Translations under genes and position numbers: made by a program
From: Burkholderiales bacterium
GTDB taxonomy: Bacteria; Pseudomonadota; Gammaproteobacteria; Burkholderiales; Casimicrobiaceae
Direction: 5' to 3'
Length of the DNA: 64,000 nucleotides
Assembly: GCA_020851235.1 (NCBI GenBank)
Contig: JADZDD010000004.1
Location: 124,001-188,000 of the forward strand
Notes under the pieces: model-generated
What the model was told of the DNA's origin: nothing
The model's input: the letters and a program-made list of their open reading frames with translations, nothing else
Databases searched by the model: none
In this document: positions 38,158-46,118 of the stretch, piece after piece
Position numbering within the stretch: the first letter of the stretch is position 1
Layout of the letters: the number at the start of each line of letters is the position of its first letter

Positions 38158-38205
38158 CCTGGTCAACGGGCGCCGACGAAGGCGGCAAGCCGAGCGGTGG
38201 CGGAC

Positions 38206-38691
38206 TCACTGCGCACGCAGCATGCGTGCGAGGACGCCGTCCTTGTGCACGTAGTGATGCACGAGCGCCATCGCCGCGTGACCCCCCACCACGAGCAAGA
38301 GGACGTTGGCGGCGATCTCGTGGGCATCACCCAGGGCGCTGATCTCACCGAACCAGGTGAGCGCGCCCAGGACGGGGACTGCGACCAGGAGCGCGTAGAG
38401 AAGGCGATGACCCCAGATCGCGGCGCTGCGCGCGAGTCCTTCGCCGGGGGCCTCCGGGACCCCACGACTGGCACGCAGCGCGAGCCGAATCGCGACGAGG
38501 ACGAGGACGCTGACACCGACCAGGACGTGGATCCGCGGATTGATCGTGAGCGGCTTGTCGGTGAGCCCCATCTTCACCGCGAGCGCGCGACCCATGCCGT
38601 CGCTGTAGAAGTAGTTGAAGACGACGAGCACCGCCACGATCCAGTGCAGCGCGATCTGCGCGCTGCTGTATCCCTTCCTCGCCTCGTTCAC
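38206..38691 (-). CDS. Cytochrome b561-family membrane protein
   Basis: The 161-residue protein has four membrane spans and the histidines of prokaryotic cytochrome b561: ALHWIVAVLVVFNYF in span 1, RIHVLVGVSVLVLVAIRLAL in span 2, GHRLLYALLVAVPVLGAL in span 3, and GGHAAMALVHHYVHKDGV in span 4. These bind two b-type hemes and pass electrons across the membrane. Its position downstream of the sulfide:quinone oxidoreductase suggests it may move quinol electrons in that system. GTG at 38691 is preceded by AGGGGGAT, an excellent Shine-Dalgarno. Confidence 0.88.
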   Translation of the reverse strand: MNEARKGYSSAQIALHWIVAVLVVFNYFYSDGMGRALAVKMGLTDKPLTINPRIHVLVGVSVLVLVAIRLALRASRGVPEAPGEGLARSAAIWGHRLLYALLVAVPVLGALTWFGEISALGDAHEIAANVLLLVVGGHAAMALVHHYVHKDGVLARMLRAQ

Positions 38692-38749
38692 GCGATCCCC
38701 CTCGTTCGGATGCACCCGATGCCCAGCGCGTGTGGTGCCGCGTCGCAAC

Positions 38750-39112
38750 TCAGCCCGGCCCCACGGACCCCCGCCATGCCCGCCACCATCCTGCCAGCGT
38801 ATACACGAGAATCGTCGAACCGACGAGGCCGGCACCGAAAACCGCGGCAATGAGGAACCAGTCGGCCGGCCCACCGGCGTCGGTGAAGCCCGAGGAGGAG
38901 ACCTTGGCCATCACGACCAGCGCCACGACGCCGCCGAGGACCCCGAGGGCCTCCGCACCCACGAGTCGACGCGACACCACACGCCGCTCGCGCGCCAGCA
39001 GCACCACGAAGGCGACGAGACCCAGCACGACGACCGCGACGAGCGGCCACAGGAACGCGCCCAGCATCTCCTCGAAGACGGCGAGCACGACGATGGGGTC
39101 GAGTTCCTTCAT
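38750..39112 (-). CDS. Small three-span membrane protein of unknown function
   Basis: The 120-residue protein has three hydrophobic segments (about 18-40, 53-71 and 83-108), separated by an Arg-rich loop (ARERRVVSRRLVG). It ends with a short WWRAWRG tail. I do not recognise a family with confidence. It starts 13 bp after the SQR stop and is followed by the cytochrome b561 gene, so it is probably part of the sulfide operon. A role as a subunit or anchor for electron transfer is plausible but unproven. Confidence 0.75.
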   Translation of the reverse strand: MKELDPIVVLAVFEEMLGAFLWPLVAVVVLGLVAFVVLLARERRVVSRRLVGAEALGVLGGVVALVVMAKVSSSGFTDAGGPADWFLIAAVFGAGLVGSTILVYTLAGWWRAWRGSVGPG

Positions 39113-39124
39113 GGTCCAGCCTCC

Positions 39125-40474
39125 TCACGCGCGTCCGCGCAACATGCTGAGATACGTGGGCTTGAGCGCCATCGTCTTCATCACCCACGTGACCCAAAGC
39201 TCCTCGAGCGGCGCGATCACGCCGGGGAACGACGGCACGAGGTTGTTCCGGTAGTCGAACTCGACGAGCATCGCGCGACCCAGACGGGTGATGAGCGGGC
39301 ACGACGTGTAGCCGGTGTAGCGCGCTGCGGACGTCGTGCCGCCAAGCTGGGCGACCAGATGGTCCACCGCGACGGGCACCTGCCACTTCACGCTGGCCGC
39401 GGTCTTGCCCTTGGGCACTCCGGCGATGTCGCCGACTCCGAAGACATTCGGATAGCGGACGTGGCGCAGCGTCCCCTTGTCGACCTCGAGCCAGCCCTCG
39501 GCGGCCCACGCGCCCGACTGCCAGGGCAGCGGGCTCTGGCGAATCGCCGCGGGGGCCCGCATCGGCGGAATGACGTGGATGAAGTCGTACCCCTGCTCTT
39601 CGGTCCCGTCGGCCGTGGCAAACGTCGCAATTCGCCGGCCCGGGTCGATCGCCTTCAATACGCGATCGTAGTTGACCTCGATGCCGCGCTCCTCGAACAG
39701 CATGCGCACTTTTTCCGACACGATGGGCACGCTGAACAGCACCTTGTTGTTCGCGTTGTAGACGATCTTCGCCTTGCTGCGCTGGCCGCGCCGCGTGAGG
39801 TAGTCGTCGGTGATGAACGTGTACTTGAGCGGCGCGCCGGCGCACTTCATTTCGGTGGCCGGACGCAAGAAGACGCCGCGACCGCCGCGGTCGGCAAACG
39901 CGGACATCGCCTGCCAGGTCGCATGCGCGGCGGCCGGTCCGTGGTAGATGCTGCCGATGCCGTGCTGACCGATCAGGCGCGCGTCCATGCCCTCGATCAT
40001 GGTGTACTCGAGTTGCATGCCGGTGGCGACGATGAGGAAGTCGTAGGCGTACGCCTTCCCGCTGCTCGTCACGACTCGATTGCCCTGCGGGTCGAACTCG
40101 GCGACCGACTCGGTGACGAGTTCGACACCGGCCGGCACGTACTGCGCGGTGGTCGACACCACGTATCCGACGGGTTTGATCCCGGCGCCGATCAGGGTGA
40201 AGCCGGGCTGATAGAAGTGCTCCTTGCGCGCGTCGAGCAACGTGATCCGCGCGCCGTCGAGCGCCTGCGCGAGGCGCGACGCGGCCGTCAACCCCGCGGC
40301 GCCGGCACCGGCGATGACGATCCGCGCCTTGGTCTTGACCTTGTCGGCGGCGATCGCGGCACCCGGTGCCAGTGTTGCGCCGGCCGCCATCCCCCCCAGG
40401 ATCTGCACGAAGCGCCGCCGCTCGCGGGACAGCGGCGCGGCGGCGTGGATGATGCGTTGGCGATCGGGCGTCAT
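39125..40474 (-). CDS. sqr: Sulfide:quinone oxidoreductase (Tat-exported flavoprotein)
   Basis: The 449-residue flavoprotein oxidises sulfide to polysulfide or persulfide and reduces membrane quinone. A twin-arginine signal (RERRRFVQILGGMAAG) precedes the FAD Rossmann loop VIAGAGAAGLTAA (53-65). Two redox cysteines are placed as in the SQR family: Cys211 (TEMKCAGAPLKYT) and Cys392 (GYTSCPLITRLG). The C-terminal amphipathic segment (LEELWVTWVMKTMALKPTYL) fits membrane attachment. Only two active-site cysteines are evident, as in the SQOR-like type. The ATG at 40474 has AGGAG 9 nt upstream; an ATG at 40483 overlaps the repressor stop (ATGA) and is an alternative. Confidence 0.9.
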   Translation of the reverse strand: MTPDRQRIIHAAAPLSRERRRFVQILGGMAAGATLAPGAAIAADKVKTKARIVIAGAGAAGLTAASRLAQALDGARITLLDARKEHFYQPGFTLIGAGIKPVGYVVSTTAQYVPAGVELVTESVAEFDPQGNRVVTSSGKAYAYDFLIVATGMQLEYTMIEGMDARLIGQHGIGSIYHGPAAAHATWQAMSAFADRGGRGVFLRPATEMKCAGAPLKYTFITDDYLTRRGQRSKAKIVYNANNKVLFSVPIVSEKVRMLFEERGIEVNYDRVLKAIDPGRRIATFATADGTEEQGYDFIHVIPPMRAPAAIRQSPLPWQSGAWAAEGWLEVDKGTLRHVRYPNVFGVGDIAGVPKGKTAASVKWQVPVAVDHLVAQLGGTTSAARYTGYTSCPLITRLGRAMLVEFDYRNNLVPSFPGVIAPLEELWVTWVMKTMALKPTYLSMLRGRA

Positions 40475-40479
40475 GGTCG

Positions 40480-40818
40480 TCATCTCCTGGCCATCGTTGG
40501 ACTGCAGTAGATCTCCCAGAGCATGCGAATGACCCGCGCGACGTTGTCGTTGGCGAGGCGGTAGTAGACGTGCTTCCCTTCCTTCTCCGTGGCAACGAGG
40601 CGCCGCTGTCGCAGTACTGCGAGCTGCTGCGAGAGCGTGGGTTGGCGAATGTGCGTGATCGTCTCGAGTTCGCCGACGTTGCGACGCGCCGAGCCGATCT
40701 GGCACAGGAGCAGCAGGCGGTCCTCGTTGGCAAGCGCCTTCAGCAGCGCACACGCCTCGTCGGCGTGCTCGCGCAATCGCGCCACCCGTTCGACATCACC
40801 CTTCCGGAACGCCGTCAT
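40480..40818 (-). CDS. ArsR/SmtB-family repressor, BigR/SqrR-like persulfide sensor
   Basis: The 112-residue winged-helix protein has the ArsR pattern: ALLKALANEDRLLLLCQI for the first helices, then the recognition helix HIRQPTLSQQLAVLRQR, and the wing VATEKEGKHVYYRL. Two cysteines are kept, Cys39 and Cys105, 66 residues apart. This is the spacing of the dithiol that senses reactive sulfur in BigR (42/108) and SqrR (41/107). Metal-binding ELCV-type motifs of metal-sensing ArsR proteins are absent. It directly precedes sqr and should repress it until persulfides form. The ATG at 40818 is the natural start. Confidence 0.88.
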   Translation of the reverse strand: MTAFRKGDVERVARLREHADEACALLKALANEDRLLLLCQIGSARRNVGELETITHIRQPTLSQQLAVLRQRRLVATEKEGKHVYYRLANDNVARVIRMLWEIYCSPTMARR

Positions 40819-40848
40819 CACCTCTCGCCATGCGGAATGCTTGAGAGA

Positions 40849-40877
40849 ATTATATCTTATATTTTCATAGATTGAAA
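40849..40877 (-). promoter_or_regulatory. Promoter of the sulfide operon
   Basis: Read on the minus strand, a perfect TATAAT (40854-40849) lies 17 bp from TTTCAA (40877-40872), in an AT-rich island before the repressor gene. The repressor's operator probably overlaps it. No perfect ATTC-N8-GAAT SqrR site was found. Confidence 0.6.
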
Positions 40878-41206
40878 CCGGGCAGCGAGGATCCGCACGC
40901 CGACATCGGAGCCGACGGAGGCCCCGGCGCTGCGCGTTGGTTGCGATCGAGGTAGGCAGCACCCCCGCCGTGCAGTAGCATACGGGCCGACCTTATCGCA
41001 TCCCGGCAATCCCCACCGACCCGCCGCCGACCCGATCGCCCCGCGCCCCGTAGCCGAACGGTCAGGCGACGCGAACGTGCCCGCCGACCGCTGGCGCCCG
41101 CGACGCCGCGGCCGACACGACGGCCCTCGTGCCGTATGCAGGGGCACGCCGCTCTCGCCGGCGCGTCGACATCGACACCCGTATCCGACCACGAGAGGTA
41201 ATCCGC
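40878..41206. other. Intergenic region between the sulfide operon and gdhA
   Basis: About 330 bp with no supported gene. The side next to the sulfide operon adjoins its promoter. The side next to gdhA ends in GAGAGG (41193-41198), the gdhA Shine-Dalgarno. Long open frames that cross it have random-looking Arg/Ala/Gly-rich translations. Confidence 0.6.
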
Positions 41207-42553
41207 ATGAGCGCACCCGGTTCCAAGGACGAATTCCTTGCGCGCGTCCACCATCGCGATCCGCACCAGCCCGAGTTCCTGCAGGCGGTGCACGAGGTCG
41301 CCACCAGCCTGTGGCCGTTCCTCGAGCGCCATCCCGAGTACGCCCGTGACGGGCTCATCGAGCGCCTGGTCGAACCCGAGCGAGTGATCCAGTTTCGCGT
41401 GACCTGGACCGATGATCACGGTCAGGTGCAGATCAATCGGGGCTGGCGCGTGCAGCACAGCTCGGCGATCGGTCCGTTCAAGGGCGGGATGCGGCTGCAT
41501 CCCTCCGTGAACCTGTCGATCCTCAAGTTCCTCGCCTTCGAGCAGACGTTCAAGAACGCGCTCACCACGCTGCCCATGGGCGGCGGCAAGGGAGGATCGG
41601 ACTTCGATCCCAAAGGCAAGAGCGACGGCGAGGTGATGCGCTTCTGCCAGGCGATGATGCTCGAGCTGTTCCGCCATCTCGGCCCCGATACCGACGTTCC
41701 GGCGGGCGACATCGGCGTCGGTGCGCGCGAGGTCGGCTTCATGGCCGGGATGATGAAGAAGCTGTCCAACGAGTCGAGCTGTGTCTTCACCGGCAAGGGC
41801 ATCGCCTTCGGCGGCAGTCAGATGCGGCCCGAGGCCACCGGGTATGGCGTCGTCTACTTCATCGAGCAGATGCTCCAGCACGCCAATCGCATGACGCACG
41901 GCGCACGCGTGCTCATCTCCGGCTCCGGCAACGTCGCGCAGTACGCCGCAATCAAGGCCGCCGAGCTGGGCGGCAAGGTCCTCACCTTCAGCGACTCCGA
42001 CGGGACGCTGTACGCCGCCAACGGCTTCGATACGGCGGCGATCGAGCGCGTGATCGAGCTCAAGAACGTTCGCCGCGGCCGCCTCGCCGAACTCAGCGAG
42101 GATGCCCGCTTCGACTATCTTCCCGGACGTCGACCCTGGCACATCCCGGCCGAGATCGCGCTGCCTTGCGCCACGCAGAACGAGCTCGACGACGACGATG
42201 CGCGAACGCTCGTGAAGAACGGCGCCGTGTGCGTCGCCGAAGGCGCGAACATGCCGTCGACGCTCGGTGCGGTCGACGTCTTCCACGCGTCGGGCGTGCT
42301 CTACGCGCCCGGAAAGGCCTCGAATGCCGGGGGTGTCGCCACGTCGGGGCTCGAGATGTCGCAGAACGCGATGCGCCTGTCGTGGACGCACGCCGAAGTC
42401 GATGAACGCGTGCGCGCCATCATGAAGGACATCCACGGCAACTGCGTGCGCCACGGCAAGCGCAAGGACGGAACCGTCAACTACGTCGACGGCGCGAACA
42501 TCAGCAGCTTCGTGAAGATCGCCGACGCGATGCTCGCGCAGGGCGTGTACTGA
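41207..42553 (+). CDS. gdhA: NADP-type glutamate dehydrogenase
   Basis: This 448-residue enzyme interconverts 2-oxoglutarate plus ammonium and glutamate, and is of the usual length for hexameric bacterial GDH. The active-site lysine lies in LPMGGGKGGSDFDPKGKSDG, the glutamate-binding segments include KGGMRLHPSVNLSILKFLAF, and the dinucleotide loop is ISGSGNVAQYAA. The SDSDGT pattern after the second strand is consistent with NADP preference. The start at 41207 follows GAGAGG with an 8-nt gap. An imperfect hairpin, GTCCGCGCCCA / TGGGCGGAC (42555-42589), lies just after the stop. The next gene is convergent. Confidence 0.93.
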   Translation: MSAPGSKDEFLARVHHRDPHQPEFLQAVHEVATSLWPFLERHPEYARDGLIERLVEPERVIQFRVTWTDDHGQVQINRGWRVQHSSAIGPFKGGMRLHPSVNLSILKFLAFEQTFKNALTTLPMGGGKGGSDFDPKGKSDGEVMRFCQAMMLELFRHLGPDTDVPAGDIGVGAREVGFMAGMMKKLSNESSCVFTGKGIAFGGSQMRPEATGYGVVYFIEQMLQHANRMTHGARVLISGSGNVAQYAAIKAAELGGKVLTFSDSDGTLYAANGFDTAAIERVIELKNVRRGRLAELSEDARFDYLPGRRPWHIPAEIALPCATQNELDDDDARTLVKNGAVCVAEGANMPSTLGAVDVFHASGVLYAPGKASNAGGVATSGLEMSQNAMRLSWTHAEVDERVRAIMKDIHGNCVRHGKRKDGTVNYVDGANISSFVKIADAMLAQGVY

Positions 42554-42634
42554 AGTCCGCGCCCAACGCTCGCGCGCATCTGGGCGGACCGCCGGCGCGA
42601 CCGCACCGGCGCCACCGACGATGTGACGCGGGCG

Positions 42635-42892
42635 TCAGGACGACGCGTGATCCTGATGGGCGCCCGCCGCCTTGCGGGCGAGCCGGTGCAACAGGACGTT
42701 GAAGCGATTCCACGCTGGAACGTCCGTCGTGCGGTACACGGCGCAAACCCTTCCGGCAAGGCGACAGGCCTCCTCGACCTCGCCGGCCGCGGCGAGTGCC
42801 GTCAGGCTTGCGAGCAGGATCTCGTTGAGTGGCGCCGTGATCGCGGAGGCTGCATTGGGCGCATCGGTCGTGCCCGGCGCGGGATCAGTCAT
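42635..42892 (-). CDS. Small protein of unknown function, last gene of the DUF2249 operon
   Basis: The 85-residue, Ala-rich protein is predicted to be mainly helical (LNEILLASLTALAAAGEVEEACRLAGR). Two cysteines (EEACR and RVCAV) and a His/Lys-rich tail (HRLARKAAGAHQDH) are visible. No family is recognised. Its start overlaps the end of the DUF59 gene by 8 bp, so it is clearly cotranscribed and translationally linked. Small helical His/Cys proteins next to Fe-S assembly genes often act as metal carriers or adaptors, but that is speculation here. Confidence 0.6.
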   Translation of the reverse strand: MTDPAPGTTDAPNAASAITAPLNEILLASLTALAAAGEVEEACRLAGRVCAVYRTTDVPAWNRFNVLLHRLARKAAGAHQDHASS

Positions 42893-43211
42893 CGTCGATT
42901 CCGAAGTGCGCCTTGGCCGCGGGCGACATCATCTTCGGCGTCCAGGGCGGGTCGTAGCTCAAGCTGACCTCGACCGAGTCGACCCCGTCGACCGACGACG
43001 CGGCGTCGCGCGCCCCGCTTTGAAGATAGTTGGTCGCCGGGCAGCCACGCGTGGTGGTCGTCATCGTGATGCGCGCATCGCAGCCGTTGTCGATCGCCAC
43101 GTCGTAGATGAGCCCGAGATCGACGATGTTGTAGCCCAACTCCGGATCGATCACGAGGTGCAGTGCCTCGCCGATCTGCTCGACGAGCGCTTCCTCCGGG
43201 GTGGCGCTCAT
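42885..43211 (-). CDS. DUF59 / MIP18-type Fe-S assembly protein (SufT/PaaD-like)
   Basis: The 108-residue protein has the DUF59 pattern: VEQIGEALHLVIDPELGYNI (DPE), VDLGLIYDV, then TMTTTTRGCPATN with the conserved Cys. It ends with SVEVSLSYDPPWTPKMMSP. The DPE, the Cys and the PPW stretch are the signature residues of SufT/PaaD/CIA2-like proteins that help load Fe-S clusters. The start at 43211 overlaps the preceding gene (ATGA). Its presence in an operon with DUF2249 proteins and an oxidase-like membrane protein suggests maturation of a redox metal centre. Confidence 0.88.
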   Translation of the reverse strand: MSATPEEALVEQIGEALHLVIDPELGYNIVDLGLIYDVAIDNGCDARITMTTTTRGCPATNYLQSGARDAASSVDGVDSVEVSLSYDPPWTPKMMSPAAKAHFGIDDD

Positions 43212-43738
43212 GCCGCGGCCCCTGCGCCCGCGCCGATGCGCACGAGCACGCGATACGTCTTGCCGTCGGGCTCGAAGCCGCCGCGCCATCCATGGCCGCG
43301 CTTGGCGAGTTCCGGGAAGAGGAAGATCGGCTCCCGGCACAGCAGCGCCGCCAGCACCTCACCCTTTGCCATCGACTCGGTCGCGGCGAGGATGCGCACC
43401 ATCGGCTCGGGGGGATCGAGATCACGGTTGTCCATCTCGCGCACCGGCGTGGGCCACGTGTCGCTCGCGGGCGTGGTGGCGCGCGCGCCCGGCGCTGCGC
43501 TCGCCGCACCGGCCGTCGGAGTGAACTCGACCTGCCAATCACCGCCTCCGATCTCCTTGGCCTCGTGCGTGAATCCCTGCGAGCCCAGCACGTGGAGCAG
43601 CGGCGTCGGCTTGAACGTGGCAAGAAGGCGCAGTCCCTGACCAGGAGCGAGGCCCTGCACCGCCTCCATGATCTTGGCGAACGGCTCACCGCCGCTACGC
43701 AGGATGGGGCGCACATCGAGGTCGACGAAATCGGTCAT
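43208..43738 (-). CDS. Double DUF2249 protein
   Basis: The 176-residue protein contains two DUF2249-like units. The first (about 4-72) reads FVDLDVRPILRSGG, LRLLATFKPTPLLHVLG and WQVEFTP. The second (about 100-170) reads MDNRDLDPPEPMVRILAATE, IFLFPELAKRGHGW and TYRVLVRIGAG. They are joined by an Ala/Pro linker. The LDxR opening, a PxPL turn and a terminal WxV strand are typical of the domain, which is found with hemerythrin and denitrification-linked genes and has no settled function. It lies 13 bp after the membrane protein stop and overlaps the DUF59 gene. Confidence 0.85.
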   Translation of the reverse strand: MTDFVDLDVRPILRSGGEPFAKIMEAVQGLAPGQGLRLLATFKPTPLLHVLGSQGFTHEAKEIGGGDWQVEFTPTAGAASAAPGARATTPASDTWPTPVREMDNRDLDPPEPMVRILAATESMAKGEVLAALLCREPIFLFPELAKRGHGWRGGFEPDGKTYRVLVRIGAGAGAAA

Positions 43739-43750
43739 GACGGATTCCTT

Positions 43751-45103
43751 TCAGCTGGCGACGAAAGTGAAGAGCAGCCGCGGCAGCCGCGTGCCGGTCG
43801 GCAAGCGCAACGCGGCCTTGACGTTGCTAAGGCGCCGGGTGCGAATGAATTCGAGTGCGATCGCTGCGGTCGCGAGCAGCATCGCCGCCGCCGCCACACG
43901 GAAAATGAGGGTCGCTTCCAGGGCGAGGCACAGCGTCGCCGCGTCGACCGCCGCGAAGTACAGCCAGAACCAGCGCCGAGCACGCGGCTCGACGACGAGA
44001 TCCTGCACGCGAGGCGTGGGTGTCTTGCCGAGTACCGGGCCATAGCACTCGAGCCAGGTCACGAAGGCGATGATCTTGTAGAGCTTGGCGAGGCCAAGCC
44101 CCGATAGCCAGCCGAAGGCGACGAGGAACACGAGTGCCCCGCCGAAGCGATCGACGACACCGAGTGCGGCTGCCGCGCTCGTGAGCAACGCCGCCGCGGC
44201 AAGCTGTCCGAGCGCGACGCCTGCCATGCGGCTGTTGAGCTCGATCACCGGACGGACACGTTTGCGGTACAACTGGACGACGTCGCGCGCGTACAGGGCG
44301 AGGCAGGCGAGTCCGACCAACCCGGCGCCAAGAAGCACCACGTCGAGACGCCCTCCCACCGCGATCGCGACGACGCCACCGATGACGACGATCGCGAGCG
44401 CGAGCGTGCCGAGGTAGAAGGTCCAGCGGGTCGAGGCGCCTTCGAGTTCGGGCGAGAGCATGAACATCGCGAGCAACCGGTGACTGACGCCGATCGCCGT
44501 GAACGTGAGCCAGCCGCCGAGCCCGGCGATGAAGTGCAGCGGCAGTCCGCGCGCGCGCAATTCGAGCAGGAACGGCCCTTGGGCCTCGCCGGCGAAACCC
44601 AGCGTGAAGAGGACGCCGAAGGTGACCGTGGCCGCAACGCTTGCGAGACCGATGGTCACGAAGCGGGCGGGCAGGTTGAGCGGCCACGCTGCTGCCAGCG
44701 TGCGCCCGAGATTCCATAGCACGAGCAGGAATCCGGCACCCAGGAGGACGCTCGCCGCCATGAAAACCGATGCGTTCGGCGGCAGGTATCCTGCGAGTTG
44801 CAGGAAACCCGCGATGAGCGCGCCCAAGCCGGTCAGGATCAGCAGCAGTGCCGGCAAGGGCAGCGTGTTGCTGTGGATCGGCTTCGCCACCAGCACGGGC
44901 ACGAACTGGAAGAGCGCGCCGCACATGAGCAGGCTCAGCCAGCCAATCGCAACGCAGTGCACGAGGACGAGCGTTTCCGGCGAACGCAGCGCGCTCCCGG
45001 GATAGCCAAAACCCAGGACCATGAGCGCTTCCGCCGCGAGGAGGAAGGCGACGGCGCTTGCGAAATAGGACAGCGTCCAGCGCGAGAGCGTGGCCCCGAT
45101 CAT
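43751..45103 (-). CDS. Polytopic membrane protein related to heme-copper oxidase subunit I / NnrS-like proteins
   Basis: The 450-residue protein has about 12 membrane spans. Span 2 reads VLVHCVAIGWLSLLMCGALF, and the middle span reads LPLHFIAGLGGWLTFTAIGV followed by SHRLLAMFMLSPELEG. Both place histidines as candidate heme ligands in H-x-x-x-G-W contexts, like distant relatives of cytochrome oxidase subunit I and the NnrS-type nitric-oxide-stress proteins. The full set of copper-site histidines of a true oxidase is not evident. It is flanked in the operon by DUF2249 and DUF59 genes, so it may be a heme membrane protein in nitrogen-oxide or respiratory metabolism. The ATG at 45103 is the natural start. 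Confidence 0.7.
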   Translation of the reverse strand: MIGATLSRWTLSYFASAVAFLLAAEALMVLGFGYPGSALRSPETLVLVHCVAIGWLSLLMCGALFQFVPVLVAKPIHSNTLPLPALLLILTGLGALIAGFLQLAGYLPPNASVFMAASVLLGAGFLLVLWNLGRTLAAAWPLNLPARFVTIGLASVAATVTFGVLFTLGFAGEAQGPFLLELRARGLPLHFIAGLGGWLTFTAIGVSHRLLAMFMLSPELEGASTRWTFYLGTLALAIVVIGGVVAIAVGGRLDVVLLGAGLVGLACLALYARDVVQLYRKRVRPVIELNSRMAGVALGQLAAAALLTSAAAALGVVDRFGGALVFLVAFGWLSGLGLAKLYKIIAFVTWLECYGPVLGKTPTPRVQDLVVEPRARRWFWLYFAAVDAATLCLALEATLIFRVAAAAMLLATAAIALEFIRTRRLSNVKAALRLPTGTRLPRLLFTFVAS

Positions 45104-45170
45104 GTTCGAATCTCGTGTCGGCGGGTGTGGTGCGCAGCACGCGCACCACCCGCCGTGCCGCGCTCTGCTG

Positions 45171-45419
45171 CTACGCGGGCTTGCCGATCTTCACGCGCCA
45201 GGCCACGGGGCCCGACTCGAGGTACGTCCACGTGAACTGCTTCGGATGCTCGGCCTCGATCTGGTAGTACAGCGGCTTCGGATCGTGATCGTTCACGAAG
45301 ATGAAGGCGCCACCGGGCTTCAGGTTCCCGATCATCTCGAAGATCTTGGCATGCCGCTGCATCGGAATGAGGCTGCGGATATCGATTTCCTGGATCGCTG
45401 CTGCTTGGCTATCGGACAT
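45171..45419 (-). CDS. DUF2249 protein, single domain
   Basis: The 82-residue protein is one DUF2249 domain: IQEIDIRSLIPMQRHAKIFE, FIFVNDHDPKPLYYQIEAEH and FTWTYLESGPVAWRVKIGKP. The DxR, NDHDPKPL and WxV elements are all present. The His residues in RHAKIF and NDHDP could bind a metal. It is the first gene of the 45.4 to 42.6 kb operon and is preceded by the regulated promoter at 45513-45542. The ATG at 45419 is chosen as the first one within the conserved domain boundary. Confidence 0.88.
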   Translation of the reverse strand: MSDSQAAAIQEIDIRSLIPMQRHAKIFEMIGNLKPGGAFIFVNDHDPKPLYYQIEAEHPKQFTWTYLESGPVAWRVKIGKPA

Positions 45420-45523
45420 TGACGGTTTCCTTGGTCGATCGTTGGGTCGAAACGCGGCCGCGCCGCCCAACCCGGGCATCGAGAAATCGTGCGGCGCGGA
45501 CAGGTACAAGGATCCGCGCTTAA

Positions 45524-45542
45524 AGGTATATTGTCAATACCT
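45524..45542. promoter_or_regulatory. Inverted repeat over the -35 box of the DUF2249 operon
   Basis: AGGTAT (45524-45529) and ATACCT (45537-45542) form a perfect 6-7-6 inverted repeat. On the minus strand the right arm runs into a perfect -35, TTGACA (45537-45532), with a weak -10 (GATCCT) 17 bp further on. A dimeric repressor could sit here. The shape recalls Rrf2/NsrR-type sites, but the regulator is not identified. Confidence 0.6.
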
Positions 45543-45564
45543 CTTTTGGCGCGCAGCCTGCTTT

Positions 45565-46041
45565 CTAACGTGCGCCCGCCTTCCCGTGCGGGCTCACGTA
45601 GTCGCCCACCTTCGTGCGAAACGCCACGTTCATCCGATTCCAGCCATTGATCGCGACGATCGCGAGCGTGAGATCGACCAGCGCCTTTTCGTCGAAGTGG
45701 CGCCGCGCTTCGTCGTACACCGCGTCGGACACGTCATGCGTGACACCGATCTGCGTGACCGCCTCGGTCCACGCCAGCGCGGCGCGCTCGCGCGCGCTGT
45801 AGCACGGCGCGTCGCGCCACACCGGCAGGAGGTAGAGCCGCTGCTCGGTCTCGCCGCGCGCACGCGCGTCCTTGCTGTGCATGTCGAGGCACCAGGCACA
45901 GCCGTTGATCTGTGAGGCGCGGGACTTGACGAGTTCGAGCAGCGATTCCTCGAGCCCACTCTTGTGGACTTGCTGCTCGGTTCGAATCATCGCGTTGAAT
46001 GCCTCGGGTGAGGCCGACTTGTAATCGAGGCGCTGTTGCAT
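45565..46041 (-). CDS. Carboxymuconolactone-decarboxylase/AhpD-like protein
   Basis: This 158-residue helical protein of the CMD family has a CxxC redox pair in INGCAWCLDMHSKDARARG (Cys48 and Cys51) with the adjacent His55, the AhpD-like peroxidase/thiol arrangement. The LLPVWRDAPCYSARERAAL and ALVDLTLAIVAINGWNRMNV segments are standard. Members act as peroxidases or thiol-disulfide partners, so a role in oxidative or nitrosative stress fits its neighbourhood. It is separated from the DUF2249 operon by its own stop and the regulated promoter, so it is a distinct unit. GGAGG precedes the ATG at 46041. Confidence 0.88.
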   Translation of the reverse strand: MQQRLDYKSASPEAFNAMIRTEQQVHKSGLEESLLELVKSRASQINGCAWCLDMHSKDARARGETEQRLYLLPVWRDAPCYSARERAALAWTEAVTQIGVTHDVSDAVYDEARRHFDEKALVDLTLAIVAINGWNRMNVAFRTKVGDYVSPHGKAGAR

Positions 46042-46118
46042 CGCGAACCTCCACGTATCGATCGAACGGATGGCTCGCATTGTATGCCCGCGTCTGACGG
46101 GCGCTCGCTTGCGGCGGG

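Noticed and set aside
40816-40877. SqrR operator ATTC-N8-GAAT
   Set aside because: The nearest match is a direct, not inverted, pair of ATTC/GAAT half-sites, so no operator is claimed.
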